64,000 nt of DNA from Rhabditoides inermis (GCA_963966185.1 CAWZYM010000023.1:27995-91994); one strand, 5' to 3'; counted from the stretch's first letter, positions 23,122-36,952 are shown. Notes: generated by a model not told the origin, from the sequence alone. Made by a program: numbers and translations.

Positions 23122-26100
23122 GTCTCGTGACTCGTGACCGATCCCACAGGTCGCATCTGCTAGATTACTGTAGCTCCCAGGTGATTCGCGACGCAGGTGA
23201 TATAATCACATTATAATTCGTAGAACCCTTCTTCTCCTATTTCCGCTATGCGGAGTCAGTCTCGTGTATTTGTGTGATGCTGTTTTTCGACAGTATCCAA
23301 ATTATTTTTGATAATTCTCCTACGCTTCATTAGGAGAGAGAAAATGTTGCTCGAATGAGCATACCCTTCTGAAATTTGCGCATAAACTACGAATGCCACG
23401 TGATATAAGGTTGAAATTCCGTAACTTTCCATTAATAAATCATTTTCTAAAAATGAACGGAACATGTAGAAAATTCGTCGCTAATGTTTCACGTCGCAAA
23501 TGTTTCGTAATGAGATTTACCGATTTCGAGTGGGCCTCGACTGTCCAAACCTCACTCCAAATCGGTATTTCTCACTGCATTTTTATAACTTTTCGGCGCG
23601 TTTTGTCTATTTCTAGCATATTTCTAGCATTGAATCATGAAAAGTGTTTGTATTTTGACCTTCTAGTTCTATCACATGGCAGTCTGTTTATACTCGAAAT
23701 TCGGAGTGGAAAGTCCCTATAATCTCAAAATGTATTGTTTCCATGGCTGGTTGTTTATGTTTAGTAGTAACTCATTAGATTCAAGATATAACGTGAGTAT
23801 ATATAGGAGAGTACATGATCCACACATTGATCCATTGATGTCATGGGTGGATTGTTATTTGAGTTCCTACATACTTAATATATTCACTTTCACATTAAGT
23901 GTCGTCATTTCTGAGTCATTCTCAACGACGCTCCGTGGATATAATGAGGGGGGAGGGTTATGTTCTATGAGATAGTAATCATGCGGTCCAATTCTCTCTC
24001 TCCCTCTCTCTCTCTCTCTCATTTCTCTCCTCTCTCCCCCTATTTTCCTCGCTCATTCATGCAATATTTGCGCTTCCAATACTCATTCTCATATGAGATT
24101 TCAATCTCCTATCATGCGAATACACCCTTTTTCCTGACTGAGCAACATTCGTACAGTGGTTTTTGCAAACAGGCATCATTGCAACTTTTTTATCAATTGA
24201 TTATTTAAGCTTTAGAACACTGTTCTTTTGATACTCGTTCTCACTCAATTCAGAGTCACATTTTTTGTGATGCATGTTGTCAGAATTGGTTGGTCTGGCG
24301 GCGTATGTCGGGAATAGTTTATGCCCTCCCCTCTCCCCTTCCTGGTCCGAAATGCGACTTATGACTACATTTCTCTGTTTTGCCGCTGCGACATGTACAC
24401 TATTATGAATGAACACGTTTCGGCTTCCAATCTCTCGTGTCTTTCACGATTCCGCCCTTTCTCCCATCAACAAATGCCCTCATATCACATTCTCCAAACA
24501 CATGTGCATGTCTTTTATCCTCATAACACTCAGTGGTTAGAGAACGGGAGATGTCTTTTCACTGTCTCTCTTGTTTTGTACAGCTCCTCCTGACGGTCCT
24601 TCTGGTCCTTCTGGTCCTTCTGGTCCTTCTGACGTCTCCGTTGTTGCAGGTCGATGCCGTCGTTGTCGAAGATGCCGTCGGCCGCTCGCAATTTCGTCTC
24701 CAATATGATGCACTTCTTCCACAACTCTCCATCTGCACAGGCCACGTGAGTCTATATTAGTAGAGAGAGGGAGAGGGAGGAGAAGGGGGAGATGATGTCA
24801 TCGGGAGAAACGCAATTAAACCCCGTAGAAACGGTTCATACAAAGATCGGTGTGGTTTATTGATATTTGGCCTTTTGTTTCCCTATAATTGCCTCCACTT
24901 TGTTATTTTGAGGCTGGTATTCGTAGTTCGTAGTGTCTAGTGGTCTCTGTGGCCAAGAAAACGAAATTAGGACAAGGACCGAAATTAGTCTCACTTTCTC
25001 ATCGAGAGACGAGAGACTTGTAGAGCACAAGGACTGGAAAAACGGTTCATACAAAAATGTCCTATGTGATGCGTGGGAACCCCGTCATTTCGGAGAATGA
25101 GAAGATGGCAGCTTTCTAGGTACCAGTTACTTCGTCATAACTAGAACTTCTGATGGACAAATGACCACGCGACCCATTTCTTTCTTGATCCAAACCAATC
25201 AACCTGAATACAACGCGAACAAGGGTATGATGCTGAATCGTTCTCCACTCCCGCTTGTATACTCAATGTGATTTCTGCCGTCTCCTCTCTCCTCCCTCTC
25301 CCTCTCTCACTCCTCGTCTTTTCACCCCTCATTATCTCACCTTCCCACACTATTTCCTACCCCGTCCCGACCAAGATGGCTCGACGGCGCCTAGATACCG
25401 TGGCGAATGAAGAGGGCACAGGAAGTACTCATTAGCGATACGAGATGCGTCGAAGTGAGAACGAAGGAGGATTCACTTCTCCTCCTCCGTCTCCTTCTCC
25501 TTCTCCTCCTTCTCTTCCGCGGAATGATGCCGTCTCGGTCGGATGTGTTCGCGCGGCTTCGCTCCCTGTCACTCAGGTCTGTGTGAGCTCGCACTTCTCG
25601 GTCACAGGTGCATTAGACGAATGAAATGTAGACGTGGCGATAGAATTACGGGGGTCGATTGGCGGCGGCGGCGGCAGCCAATCTCGGAATGAGACCAGCT
25701 TCCGGTCGCGTGTCGCCCCTCCTTGTCGCACCTGCACCCTTTGTGTCCCACCCCAAGCCACTTCATCCAATATTCCCCCCGCACACCCCACCTCTCCAGA
25801 CTTTCGCACTTTCGCCTTTCGGTCTCCCACCTCGTGTCTTTTGAGTCGCTAACCGCATACATTGACTGGCATATAGGCAGTGCGTACACTCACGTTACTC
25901 GCGTTAATGGCGGTGCGAGATGAAACTGGCATTTGTGTGGTGCGGATAGGTATGCATGTGCAATATCGGAGATACTGAGATACGACGCACTCCCTCTCTC
26001 TCTCCGTATTGTGAATAACATTGCGGGAGAAAGTGTTTATGGCGAAGAGGTCATCGGGATATTTCATCTGAATCAATTCGCTTCCAGACATAAACTATGC

Positions 26101-28782
26101 AGTAGCGTATAAACAATCGTTTTCGGGTGACATCTGCATGACGCGGCTGAATGTAATTGTAATGTAGACTCGTGTGACAGTGTCTGTCTTGCGTGACGCG
26201 TTGAGTGGGTTGCCTCTGTTGTTGACTGAATGTAACGCTTCCCCCCCCCCTTCTCCCCCCTCTCCCTCTCTCTTCCTCTCTCGTCTCAGATTCCTTCCTG
26301 AATACTCTCACTCGCCCTCCCTTGTTTTGTTTGCCCCGGATTGACTTTCACGCTTCGGAAAACCGATAGTTTTTTTCCAAGTATGTAACAGAAGTAATTC
26401 AATACTGCATGTGTAACCACTGCACAACTGAGTTATGGGGGAGATATAGTGGGTTGATATAGTTATAGGTAGGCTAATTCATAGTGGATACCTTTCTTCA
26501 TATTGGATTTTCTACGACACACGCAATAGCGAGTTAATGTAGCTTAGGCGTTTTTCTCTCTCTCTCTCCCACAGTCTGTGTGTGAGGTGTCGTTGCTACA
26601 AGTGCGTTTTACTTCCCATGTATCGCCTATCATTATTGCGTATTGAATATGGCAACAAGAAGAAGAAGTATGTTTCCCATGTGTCCTTTATATTTGATAT
26701 GCAGAATAATAGCTAATTTCAGCGTTGCGGACAAAAACGCGAAGCACGCTCCGTTTTCCACACCACAGGCAGACAGGTGAGAAACTCTCCTGCTCCTTCT
26801 CCTTCTCCTCCTTCTCCCCCTTTCTAACTGCTCCTCCGTGATTTATTGACGTAATACAATTATCGTAATGGCTATAATCAAAATTTTCAATTTTCTGAGA
26901 ATGATTTTCTGAACTCATGCGAAGTCGATTCAATTACAAGTTTCTGAGATTGAATCGTACGATGTTTGAAAGAGCAAGAGGGGCGAATCCCTTTATTGTC
27001 CTTTTAAACGTCAGTCATGGAATGCTCGCGTAAGAAGTTGGTTACTCATCTAGCACTTATTATTGTGTTTGCTACCCGTTTACTAAATGATATCGTAGCA
27101 TACACAACACATGCCAGCTGACATTTTGGCAAAATACCGTGGCGCTATTCTACATACGTTGTCATTTCTATGGATCATAGTGTCTCGAAATGTCACGAGT
27201 AGTTCTAGAGTGATAACTGGCATTTTGAGGCGAAATCACGTGGCGCCGGCGACCCGTCGTATGTCGGAATCGAACGGGCACGCGAACGGGTGCGGCAGAC
27301 TGCAGCCGAACATAGCCAAGGTACGCCCGCCATCCACCCCCCTCTCCATTTCACTCCACCACCCACCCACTCACCCACTCTCGCTCCGTCGACTACCAAC
27401 ATCGGACGCATATCGAATTTCCGCCCGCATTCGTGCCGATTCGGTCTTTTCATCGCAATGAAAAAAGACTAATTACGCCCCTATTCACCTTTCTATCGGT
27501 CATTTTTGCGCGAGACATTGCGGAAATGGCTGATTGGTGTGCTACGATGTTTCCCGTGTTCCTCCGTTCATCGTGGCTAACTATGTGGTCCTCTGTCTCT
27601 TTCTCTTTCTCCCCCTACCCTCAGTTCCCCCACGTGAGATCTGGTTCTATGGGTGTGCGATTCAGGACGACTCCTCCACGTCTTCAGCTAACACCCACTC
27701 ACTTGACACCTCTTCCACCACCGCACTCGATGTCCGTTCGTTTGTCCCTAGTATGTGTGTATGTGTGTCTGTCCGGTACGCTAACCCCTTGTGTGTGACT
27801 ATCTCTCCTGCAAATCGCGCAATTACCTTTCCCTCACACTTTTCCCGTTTCCTTGCGTGAATGAGGGTGTGTGTGGGATGGATATAGTTATATAGGAGGC
27901 GTGAGAGGCGCGTTAGAGTAGTGTTGATGATGGATGAGGATTCCGGCAGAAGAATCCTTCACTGTTGTTTTCGGGGCTCTCTCTCATGGGAGGAATATGT
28001 GGAGAGAAGGAGTGGGAGAGAGGAGAGAAAGAGGGAGAGAAGGAGTAGTGCTGAATGCATGCATGCTCGCATGGCTCGCTCCGAGGTGACAACATTCTCT
28101 ATTGATCGTCCGCATATAGTCTGTGTTTTCTTTTCAGAGAGTTATGCACCCCAACATCGGCACGTGGGAGCCGAATTTGACGGAGAAGGAGTTGCTGAGG
28201 TGAAAAGGAGATGGGGAGGGCGAGACGAATGGAATTCATGTTGCATGATTCAGGAGAACGTGGTCTGACGAGTTCGACTTTTTGTACGAACTGGGATCTG
28301 CTATCTACACATACATTTTTGACCACAACCCGCACTGTATGCAGGTTAAAGAGAGATAAAGATAGAGATAGAGGGAGGGATTAAGAGAGAGAAAGAGGGG
28401 AAGGGAGAGAGAGAAGTGTTGAGGAGAACATAAGCTATATGAGACATTTTCAGTTGTTTCCGTATCTTGAGAAGTACGGCGACAACTGGAAGGACAGTAA
28501 GGAGTTCAGAGGACAGGCACTCAAGTTCGTGCAGGTGAGTGCGGTGACGGGGAGAGAGTGTGTGTGTTAAAGAAGATAAAGACAGAGAAGGTGAGATAGT
28601 TTCTGAGGAGGGGAGGTAGAGTCTGTGTTTTCAGACGCTGTCACAAACAGTAAAGAACCTGTACCACATGGATCGGTTGGTACCATACCTGTATGGAATC
28701 GGGCAGCGACACGTCAAGTTCGAGCAGAGGGGGTTCAAGATCGAATACTGGGATGCATTCCAGGTGGGAGTGAGAGAGAGAG

Positions 28783-28813
<31 letters not shown>

Positions 28814-29422
28814 TAAAGAGAGAGAGAGAGAGAGAGAGGGGAGAGAGAGAAATAGAGAGGTTATCCGGATTAAGAGGTTACCCGGAGTGTTCAGGATGCT
28901 ATGGAGTTCTCTCTTTCCGAGCACATGGAGCACCTCCCGGACCTGGATGAGCAGCAGATACAGGCAGCTGTCAAGGTACTTGCCCTGTGTGTCTTCCTCC
29001 TTCCTCTCTCTTTCTGATTAGCACTTTTTTCACAGTTCATAAAAAGATGCTCCAAATTTCATCAGAATATATCACTCATTCATCACTCATTATAATATAT
29101 CACTCATTCCAAATTTTGCGCGCGAAAATCCCGTCCTTTTCGAACTTCACATGCATTCGTGTGCTTATCGATCGCTCTCGTCGTCTCGCACTCTCTGCGC
29201 TCTCGCGATTGCGAAATATCTCTATACTCTCTCGCGTGATAGCTGACGCGTTTGCTGAACATTCACTGGTGCTTTTATTCTCTCTTCATTTTTCTAAATT
29301 CACTTTTTTCACATTGTTGTGTTCAGGTGTGGCGGACACTTGCTCTCTACGTCGTTCACCACATGAAGATCGGTTTCACCGACGGCCTCAAGGGGGTGAA
29401 CAAGTATCCTCCAATCATCTAA
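20683..29422 (+). CDS. glb: Nematode globin with N-terminal extension (9 exons)
   Basis: Exons 20683-20741, 24650-24745, 27230-27320, 28138-28199, 28254-28344, 28454-28534, 28635-28763, 28895-28975 and 29327-29422 join in frame to 261 residues. The globin fold is read from exon 4 on: KELLRRTWSDEFDFLYELGS (helix A), FDHNP, LFPYLEKYGDNW, then helix E FRGQALKFVQTLSQTV with Gln at the E7 position. The F helix LVPYLYGIGQRHVKF carries the proximal His (F8), and RGFKIEYWDAFQD follows. Such globins bind haem and O2; many nematode paralogs act in oxygen sensing or redox signalling. The first three exons (about 80 residues, low complexity, no domain seen) are supported only by splice sites and phase, across introns of 3.9 and 2.5 kb. 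A shorter protein could start at MSESNGHANGC in exon 3. Confidence 0.85.
21119..21180. repeat. (CTC)n trinucleotide repeat
   Basis: About 20 uninterrupted CTC/TCC units in intron 1 of the globin gene. It produces poly-Leu, poly-Pro and poly-Arg reading frames that are not real. Confidence 0.95.
24591..24635. repeat. 9-bp tandem repeat, TCCTTCTGG unit
   Basis: Four near-perfect copies of a TCCTTCTGG unit immediately before the acceptor of globin exon 2. Short, and likely slippage-prone. Confidence 0.85.
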
Positions 29423-29828
29423 CGACACACTTCACCACCACCATACATTCCACCATTTGCCTCATTCATCCTCTGATCTCCACTATGACTAGTGACGCGC
29501 ACCGATTTGTGTGCATTTCTTATACGGGTATTTCAAATTATAAACAATATACTTATTGACACGTGATTAATGTACAATATTATACATATTTCTGTATTAA
29601 TTGTATTTCTAATACTGCTATAAATATATTTGAACGAACTGTAATGTGCTTGAAGTTTCTCAATTTATCTTGCGCGGGCTACTAAACGTAGTAAGCTCTG
29701 AAAATCTTTATTTTCGGTGCTTTTTATTCAATTCACGATTTTCTTTGTTTTATTTTGTTTTGCGTGTTTGTTGTTTGATTTGTTCTGTGAATTCTCCCTC
29801 TTCAAACAATCGTCTAGTTCTTCCAGTC

Positions 29829-32800
29829 ATGGACGACACGGCTGTTTTGCCGGATTCGGCGTCGACAGTGGCGGATTCGATGTCGACCAACTGGAGCGAG
29901 CTGCGGAACGACGAGAGTGTGGAGATGGACTCCTCCATGTGCACTCAGCACGATTCTGTTCCCGAGAAAATGATCGAGTCCTTCACAGAAAACAAGGAGG
30001 ACAAGGAGAATGCGCGATCCAACCGCATCAAAAGGTGAGAATCAACTAGGGTGTGAATCAACTTTATGATTGTTTTATCATGGCTAGTTTTATTTTTTAT
30101 TGCAAATGTCGATGTTTAATTAGGAGAATGGATCTCGCGCTCGCTGTTCTTCCCGCGCCCAAGAAGCTCTCTGCCGACTCCACCGTCATCGACCTCACCA
30201 CTGACAAGGTAGGTTGAATCACGGTGACATTGTTCAATATCAAAATTCATCATGCGTATTAGGACGTCGAACAGTCGATGGCTTGGTTGAAGAACAAGTT
30301 CCCGAACGCCGCCAAAGCTCGCCCGGCTAAGATTACCGCTCCACGACATGGCACAATGACATGTACGTGTTCATTTTTATTACATTTGTTTCATTTTAGT
30401 GTTGTGTTTTCAGTCAAAGACCGGCTCGCTGTGAAGGATAAGCTGGCAGAGTCGCTGCGGAAGAAGAGGAAGGAGGGGCTGGAGCTGAGGAAGCACATGT
30501 ACGCAGAGGACAACGAGGGGCTGATGGAGGAAGAGGAGGAGGAGCGACGAGCAAAGAGGAAGAAGAAGGCGAAGAAGAGTGTCGAGTACGACAGCGACGA
30601 TGACGAGGACTGGAAGGAGGGCCAGGAAGAGGAGGAAGGAGACGGGGAGGAAGACGAGGAGGGGGTATGCTAGAAAATATAGTTTCGACTTTGCGTCTAG
30701 AACACTGCAATGTTTCAGGAATCCGAGTCGGGTGAAGAAGACGACGATAAGCAGGACGATGTCAAGGTACTTTAGTTTTTCACTCATTGTCTTTATAATT
30801 CAAGTTTCAGGACAATGCTTCGGACGTTGTGGAGGAAACGCCATCTTCGATGATGGGTGGTGGCGATACGCAGAAGACTGTCCTCTGTAACGACGACGAT
30901 GATGATGACGACGTGAGTTCTTAATCGTGATTACGTGACTGATTGTATTCTTTTGTATATCCATTTCTACTATATGATATTTGTGATTGTGTTGTACTCA
31001 GTTCGCGTTGGAGATGTCTGACAGCGCTCCCCCACCTCCTGTTCCCGCTCTGCCCGCCTCCCTCTCCCAGTGGTTTGGCAGCTCCAACGATATCGACAAG
31101 GGTATGTACAGTCTTTGAATTCATTGGTATGTTTACACGGCTGATATTTGAGTTGGATCGCCGTCGTCGTTGAAGGCGCCGTCTGCGGAGGCGGGAGTGG
31201 GAGACGACCTCCTCATGCTCTGCTCCGGAAAGTTCGAAACACAGCAAAGTGAGTGGTTGCATCATTGTGTTGTTGTTCATGACGTGTTTTAGACTCTGCT
31301 GGCGACGAGCTGCTCATGCTGTGCTCTGGAAAGTTTGAGACTCAAGGTAGAATTTGAATATTGCGATTTGGCATGTGATATAGTCATTGTCAATTATTGA
31401 GGTGCCGCTGCGACGCAGAGTGTTGGAAATGAGCTTCTTATGCTGTGCTCGGGACAGTTTGAGTCGCAGCCGGCAGAGGAGGCGGAAAAGCCGGAAGAAA
31501 TCACGCAGGCGCGAATTGACAGGTACGATGGAAAAGCCATATTATATTTCATGCATTTTGTGCAGCGACGACGAGGATTCGATGCCGGTTGGGGTGGAGC
31601 GGTCTGCGAAGAAGTCGAAGAAGAAGATGGTGATGTCGGATGACGAGGATGAGATGGAGGAGGGAGAGATGAAGGAAGAGGAGCCGGTAGAGGACAGGGA
31701 GGAGACGCCCGATATGGAAATGGAGGAGGGAGAGACAGGGACAGTGGAGGATGCGAAGACGCCCAAGAAGCGGGCTGTCCTGGACGATTCGGACGAGGAG
31801 GAAGAAGAAGCGGCCGAGGTTTGTCAAGTATGAATATCGATTTTGTTATGGTTTACGATTACGTGAGTTATTTAGGCTGAGGATGAGGAAGAGGAGCAGG
31901 AGGAGACTGGGGAGGATGGTGAGCAGGAAGTGGCGGAGACGGCAGAGGGAGACGAGAAGGGATACGACAGCGACGACGAGATGGCTGTGATTCGCAAGCT
32001 CAAGAAACAGTCAGTCGATATTACTGTGGTTTTCATAGGACATGTTGTGTATTGTGTATTATAGGAGTGAGATGTTCGACGACGAGGCTTCTCTGTCGGG
32101 AGACGACGTTGGGAGTGACGGAGAAGAGGAGGAGGGAGCAGACTACTATGAACGAGAGGAGGGAGACGACGATGAGTGAGTGAACGGGATACGGCAGCTT
32201 AGAGACAGAATGAGAGAGTGAGTGTTGCAGAGAGATCCCCGATGACGAGACGTTGCGAGTGAACCTGCATCAGCAGATGCTGCGACAGCAGATGAACGAG
32301 GAGCACAAGCAGCTCGTCCGGCTGCAGGACAAGTGAGTGGATGCAGCTGACAGGGGAGTGGAGTGATTGGTTGCAGGCTGCTGACGGACGGTGATTTGGG
32401 AGGAGTGGAGACGAACCGATCGTTCCGCACGAAGCTGCGCGCGGATGCGGAGGAGGTGCTGGCTGGAGAGGAGTGGGAGGGGAAGGAGGAGCAGGACGAG
32501 GAGGACGAGTCGGAGGAGACGGAGGCCGTGGCTGCCAGGAGGGCAGAGGCACTCAAGTGGAAGATGGAGCAGGAGAAGGAGAGGGAGGAGAAGGGAGAGC
32601 AGGCCGAGCAGAAGCCGGCCGACGCGTGGGACATGGCTCTCGAGGGGGCGGTGGTGGTGGAGGAGGGGAAGAGGGAGAGGGGCAGACAGAGTCTCATCGG
32701 ACAGGGATCACTCGCATACGCTGTCAAGGACACGTCTACGGCTTCCATCAACAAGGTGGGGGAGGGATGGAGAGGGGGAGAGTGATGGAGGGGATTTCAG

Positions 32801-32917
32801 GGCATGTACAAGATGGGCACAGATGGGGCGGGGGCGGGACTGAAGAGGATTGCGGAGGAGGATTGTGGGTTGCCTGTCAAGAAGGCTCGCCTCAGTGTAC
32901 TCAAGCAGCTAGACTAA
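29829..32917 (+). CDS. CLSPN: Claspin, replication-checkpoint mediator (16 exons)
   Basis: Sixteen exons from the ATG at 29829 to the TAA at 32915-32917 keep phase throughout and give 752 residues, shorter than vertebrate claspins (about 1300). The decisive feature is three copies of the Chk1-binding motif (LLMLCSGKFETQ, LLMLCSGKFETQ, LLMLCSGQFESQ), on exons 31153-31248, 31293-31346 and 31402-31522. The acidic, Ser/Asp/Glu-rich body and the C-terminal block SLSGDDVGSDGEEEE...DETLRVNLHQQM...LVRLQDKLLTDGDLGG match the conserved claspin C-terminus. In animals, ATR-dependent phosphorylation of the Ser in CSG creates the Chk1 docking site at stalled forks, and claspin also sets normal fork speed. 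The sequence ttcttccag ends 2 bp before the ATG, a candidate spliced-leader acceptor. An AATAAA at 33174-33179 fits its 3' end. Confidence 0.93.
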
Positions 32918-33173
32918 AAACTAGAAAATCTAACTCAAGTAGTTAGTAGCGGTTAGTGTCAACTTTTTTCCGAAGAGACTGACAATGCCTTCATGAGCTG
33001 ATGCGAATGACATTGATATCCTGTAACATATTTTGACATTCCTATTTACTATACAAATACAACTCACTTTGAATCGACTTGCCTTACGAGGATCTCTGAG
33101 ATCACTTTCATCAGTTTTGTTTCATGCTTTTCGACTAATGATCCTCATGCATTATTACCAGTGTTTGTTTTTG

Positions 33174-33179
33174 AATAAA
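33174..33179 (+). other. Polyadenylation signal of claspin
   Basis: AATAAA 257 bp after the claspin stop and 123 bp before the next start codon. Confidence 0.65.
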
Positions 33180-33301
33180 GATGTTATGTTGTTATTAATG
33201 ACGTTCGCTAGTTGCTTGACGTTTTGATGGGTTGAAGATTCCCGGTGATACCTTTTTATATTCATTTATAATCGCAATGTCATTGGCGATTATTTGTCAG
33301 G

Positions 33302-34990
33302 ATGCTGTCTCGCTTGGCGGTCGGTCGGAGTGTGGTCCGACTCGGAGCGAGTGGGAGGGCGGCGGTGCGCGCCATGCCCTTCGGCCCCGCCTTCCAGGCT
33401 AGGGCCATCTCCAGCAAGGACATCTTCAACGCCGACGCCACCCCGCTGAGTGGGATGAACATCCCCGACGTGCCCCTCCCGCCCGCCCCCGCGCCTTCGA
33501 TCGAGGAGCTGGTCGCGTCTGGGTGAGTGGAGGAGAGGGGAGATGAGTGACGTTCCCTTGCAGAGCGTCGGTGCTGCAGGAGCTGGGTCTGTGGCAGTGG
33601 TGGAAGCCGTCGTCGTACTTCCGCTCCGCTCTCGAGGGAATCCACTCGCTCGACGTACCCTGGTGGGCCACCATTGTCGCTGGTGAGTGCGCATCCAAGT
33701 CCCGCCTCTTGTGACCACGCCCCCTTGCAGCGACTGTTGTGCTGCGTCTGGCGCTCATCTACGTGCCTGTGTTGTCGCAGCGGCTGGTGGCGAAGCAGAG
33801 TATGTACAAGAAGGAGCTGGACGCATTCAAAGACAGGACTGACGACGCGAGGAGGGAGGGAAACAACCTGCTGCGTGAGTACAGCTAGGGCATACACTTT
33901 ATGTATCGATTCGATATCAAGTTATCAATCATTTGATATCATTTTTTTCTCTCATTTAATCTATATTTTATGTGGTAATGGTAGACGATGTTGGTATTTG
34001 ATTGGTGGTTTGTAGAGCAGCAGATCTTCCTGGAGCAGCGCGACTTCCTTCGGTCGAAGGACATCAAGCTGGGCAGGCAGTTCCTGATCATGGCAGCCAA
34101 CGGAGGAGTCTTCATGACACAGTTCTTCGCCATCAAGAAGATGATCGAGGTGGCACAGCTGCGGCGAGAAAGACTAATCGAACTATGGATATAGAACTGC
34201 TCGTATTCGATTTATGGGACTTTGCTTTCATGTTGTTACGGAAAGTGATGTGTTTGAGGTGAACTACCCGGGTCTGTCGACTGGCGGCACTGCGTGGTTC
34301 ACTGACCTGACCGCCTGCGACCCGTACTATGCCCTCCCCGCCATATCGGCCCTCACCATGGCCGCCGTCACAAAGGTACGCGAAGGGGGGGAGTATGGTG
34401 CTGATTGTGGTGTGCTGTAGGTGGGAATCGAGTTTGGCACTTCGACGGACTCGATGCCTCCCGCCATGCGTCTGGGTATGCAGTACGGTCTGCCCGTCAT
34501 CATCTTTGTCGCGTCCAGCCAGTTCGGATCGGTGAGTGGTAGAGGAAATGGATTTCAATCATGATATGAATGAAAAAAAACGTATAGCAGGACATCATGA
34601 TGAAAGACATAATAGCAAAAACGATTGTAGGGACTGTGCGTGTACTGGTGCGCGTCCAATGTGATGTCGCTCGTCTACTCTGTCGCCTTCAAGAACGAGG
34701 CTATACGCAAGGTGAGCACCACTATACAATCACTCACTATTGATTGATTGCAGGTGTTCAACATTCCCCCGGTGGTTGTGCACGCGGCCGATCCCAAGAA
34801 GAAGGGAGCATTCAAGGAGTTTATGGCCAACTACAAGGGTGAGGAGAAGAGATGGAGGAATGCGAATGGGGAGTAATAAGTGCATGTGTTTGCAGCGAAC
34901 AAGCAGACTCCTCCGTCGATTTCTAGTCTTCGGGAGCAGGACCTGCAGGCATTCAAGAAGGCGGGCAGGGGAAAGCCCGTCGGAAAGTAG
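33302..34990 (+). CDS. OXA1L: OXA1L, mitochondrial inner-membrane insertase of the YidC/Oxa1/Alb3 family (9 exons)
   Basis: Exons 33302-33522, 33564-33682, 33731-33874, 34016-34149, 34259-34375, 34421-34531, 34631-34711, 34754-34838 and 34896-34990 give 368 residues. An Arg-rich, acid-poor N-terminus (MLSRLAVGRSVVRLGASGRA) looks like a mitochondrial presequence. The insertase core is recognisable: VPWWATIVAATVVLRLALIY (TM1), the loop with IKLGRQFLIMAANGGVFMTQFF, then WFTDLTACDPYYALPAISAL and GLCVYWCASNVMSLVYSVAF. OXA1L inserts mitochondrially encoded and some imported proteins into the inner membrane and docks on the mitoribosome through its matrix C-terminal tail; here the tail is Lys-rich (KKAGRGKPVGK). 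The ATG follows tttgtcag directly, as for a trans-spliced message. The gene lies 384 bp after claspin. Confidence 0.93.
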
Positions 34991-35465
34991 ACTGCTAGAC
35001 ACACTCCTTTCCCTCCCTACTGCTCAAGCAGGGAAGCGTAGCAATCCACATGTGTAGTCAGATTGTTATATTATACTGTTGTAGCATAGTTGTTTAGTAT
35101 CCACTAGTGTTGAGCTATTGTTTTTTTTAGGACAAGCGAGGTTGTTTTCTGTTTTTCACACCGTGTTCTCTTGTTATTGAACATAAAGCCATTACTTTTT
35201 GTGGTGTGGTTTGTTTGATGTATTTATGCGGTTTTCGTTTCCGCGTAAGTATCTTGATTGGATTTTATTGAATTCCTTCAATCAATCAATCCTTTGATAG
35301 TTTGATAGAGAGTTGTGCGTGTAGTGTGCGATTTGCGCGAGCAAATTTGCTGGCTCTGCAGTCGTATTGTTTTATTTGCGGATGGGATGAGTGATGTGTT
35401 GGTTGAATGTGGATAGTTTGTGCGAGTGTTATTGGTGTTCCTTGTTGCTATGTGTTTGTTGTAGT

Positions 35466-36912
35466 ATGGGCGACTACGCGGAGCAGCAGGAGCAGGAGTT
35501 GGAGGCGCTCGAGGCCATCTACGAACAGGTCGGCGGTGTGCTATTCGTTCATATAATCACATTTTGAATTCCCGTCGTTTTACCGAATTGAACTGAGTTG
35601 TGTATTGCAGGAGCTGTCGGTTCTCTCGCGGGACTATCCAAACATGTCCGTCCAGATCGACCTGCCCAGTAATCAAGTCGGTTTTTGTTTATTTTCTTGG
35701 TTTTGTTGAGTGATATATACCTATTTAGATTATTGCAGGCATGTAATAGGCAGGTAATATGTGAATGCTTCGGTTTTATATGGGCTGTTTGCAGGAGTTG
35801 GGTGAGGACGAGGAGGAGGGCGAGGACGACTTCACTCTGTCGTTGATCGTGGAGCTAGGCGAGAAGTACCCGGACGAGGCGCCCGTGTGTCGCGTCGAGG
35901 GACTGGAAGAGCACTTCAGCCAGCAGAGAGTCGACAAGGTCGGAACACGCTGTCATGTTGGTGCGGAGAGGGGCGGAGTTCGTGTAGGGATTTGCAGGAT
36001 TCTGTTGTTTTTGCCGACAGATTAGAGAGAGTGGGAAGGATAGTTCTTATATATAGGGAATGATTAATGTTGGGCTTCGCAGTTGCTGGTGGCATTTCAT
36101 TAGAGCGACGACTTATAGGTGATCGAGAAGCTTGGCGAGGTGGCAGCCGAGAACCTCGGCATGGTCATGGTATTCACCCTCGTATCCGCCGTACAGGTCG
36201 GTTGTTTTTGTTGATTGATTGATTGATTGATTGATTCGATTGTTGTTTCAGGAGGAGATGGGCGTGTTGTGTGAGGAGCTGGCGAACAAGGCTCAGGCGG
36301 TGATCGAGGAGGAAAAGGAGAAGAAGGAGGCGGAGAACAGGAAGAAGTTCGAGGGTGAGTGGAAGGGGAGGGAGGGGAGGAGGAGAGGGACACAGGCTCG
36401 TTCCGCCCGCTGGCTATCCCCCCGCAGTGGCCGCCGCCGCGCGCCCCCGCTCACCCGACCTTGATGTGTACCTTTGCGCCGTCTCTGCCCTCTCCCACCG
36501 CCACACTCTCTCGCGCGCGCTCCTCCGCGCATCTCGCGCTATCACACACCATCACCTACTACCACCGACTGCCAATACTGTTCTTGTATTGCACATTGTC
36601 TTATTTGTGTTGTGTGTTTTGATATGATTTCTTGCAGGCACTGTGGTGACGCCGGAGTCTTTCCGTGCGTGGAAGCAGCGGTTCGACGCGGAACAAGAGG
36701 CTCTGAAGGAGAAGAAGGAGAAGGTGCGTGTGTGTGGGGGGGGGGCTTCCGAGTACTTTGCCTATGTGTGGTTTGACCGGATGGGCGACCCTATTTTGAG
36801 CCGCGGCCGGCGGCCGGCGAACCGATTACAGTCCGATTTGCATGATAAAATCGACTAGTGTGGTTACGGGTCGGGGATTCGCGCGCCGTTGCATGTGCGG
36901 TATGGATTGATT

Positions 36913-36952
<40 letters not shown>

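Noticed and set aside
27605..27760. Additional globin exon in the open stretch after ccctcag
   Set aside because: It does not fit the phase of the flanking exons, which join directly in phase 0, and no globin-like sequence is present.
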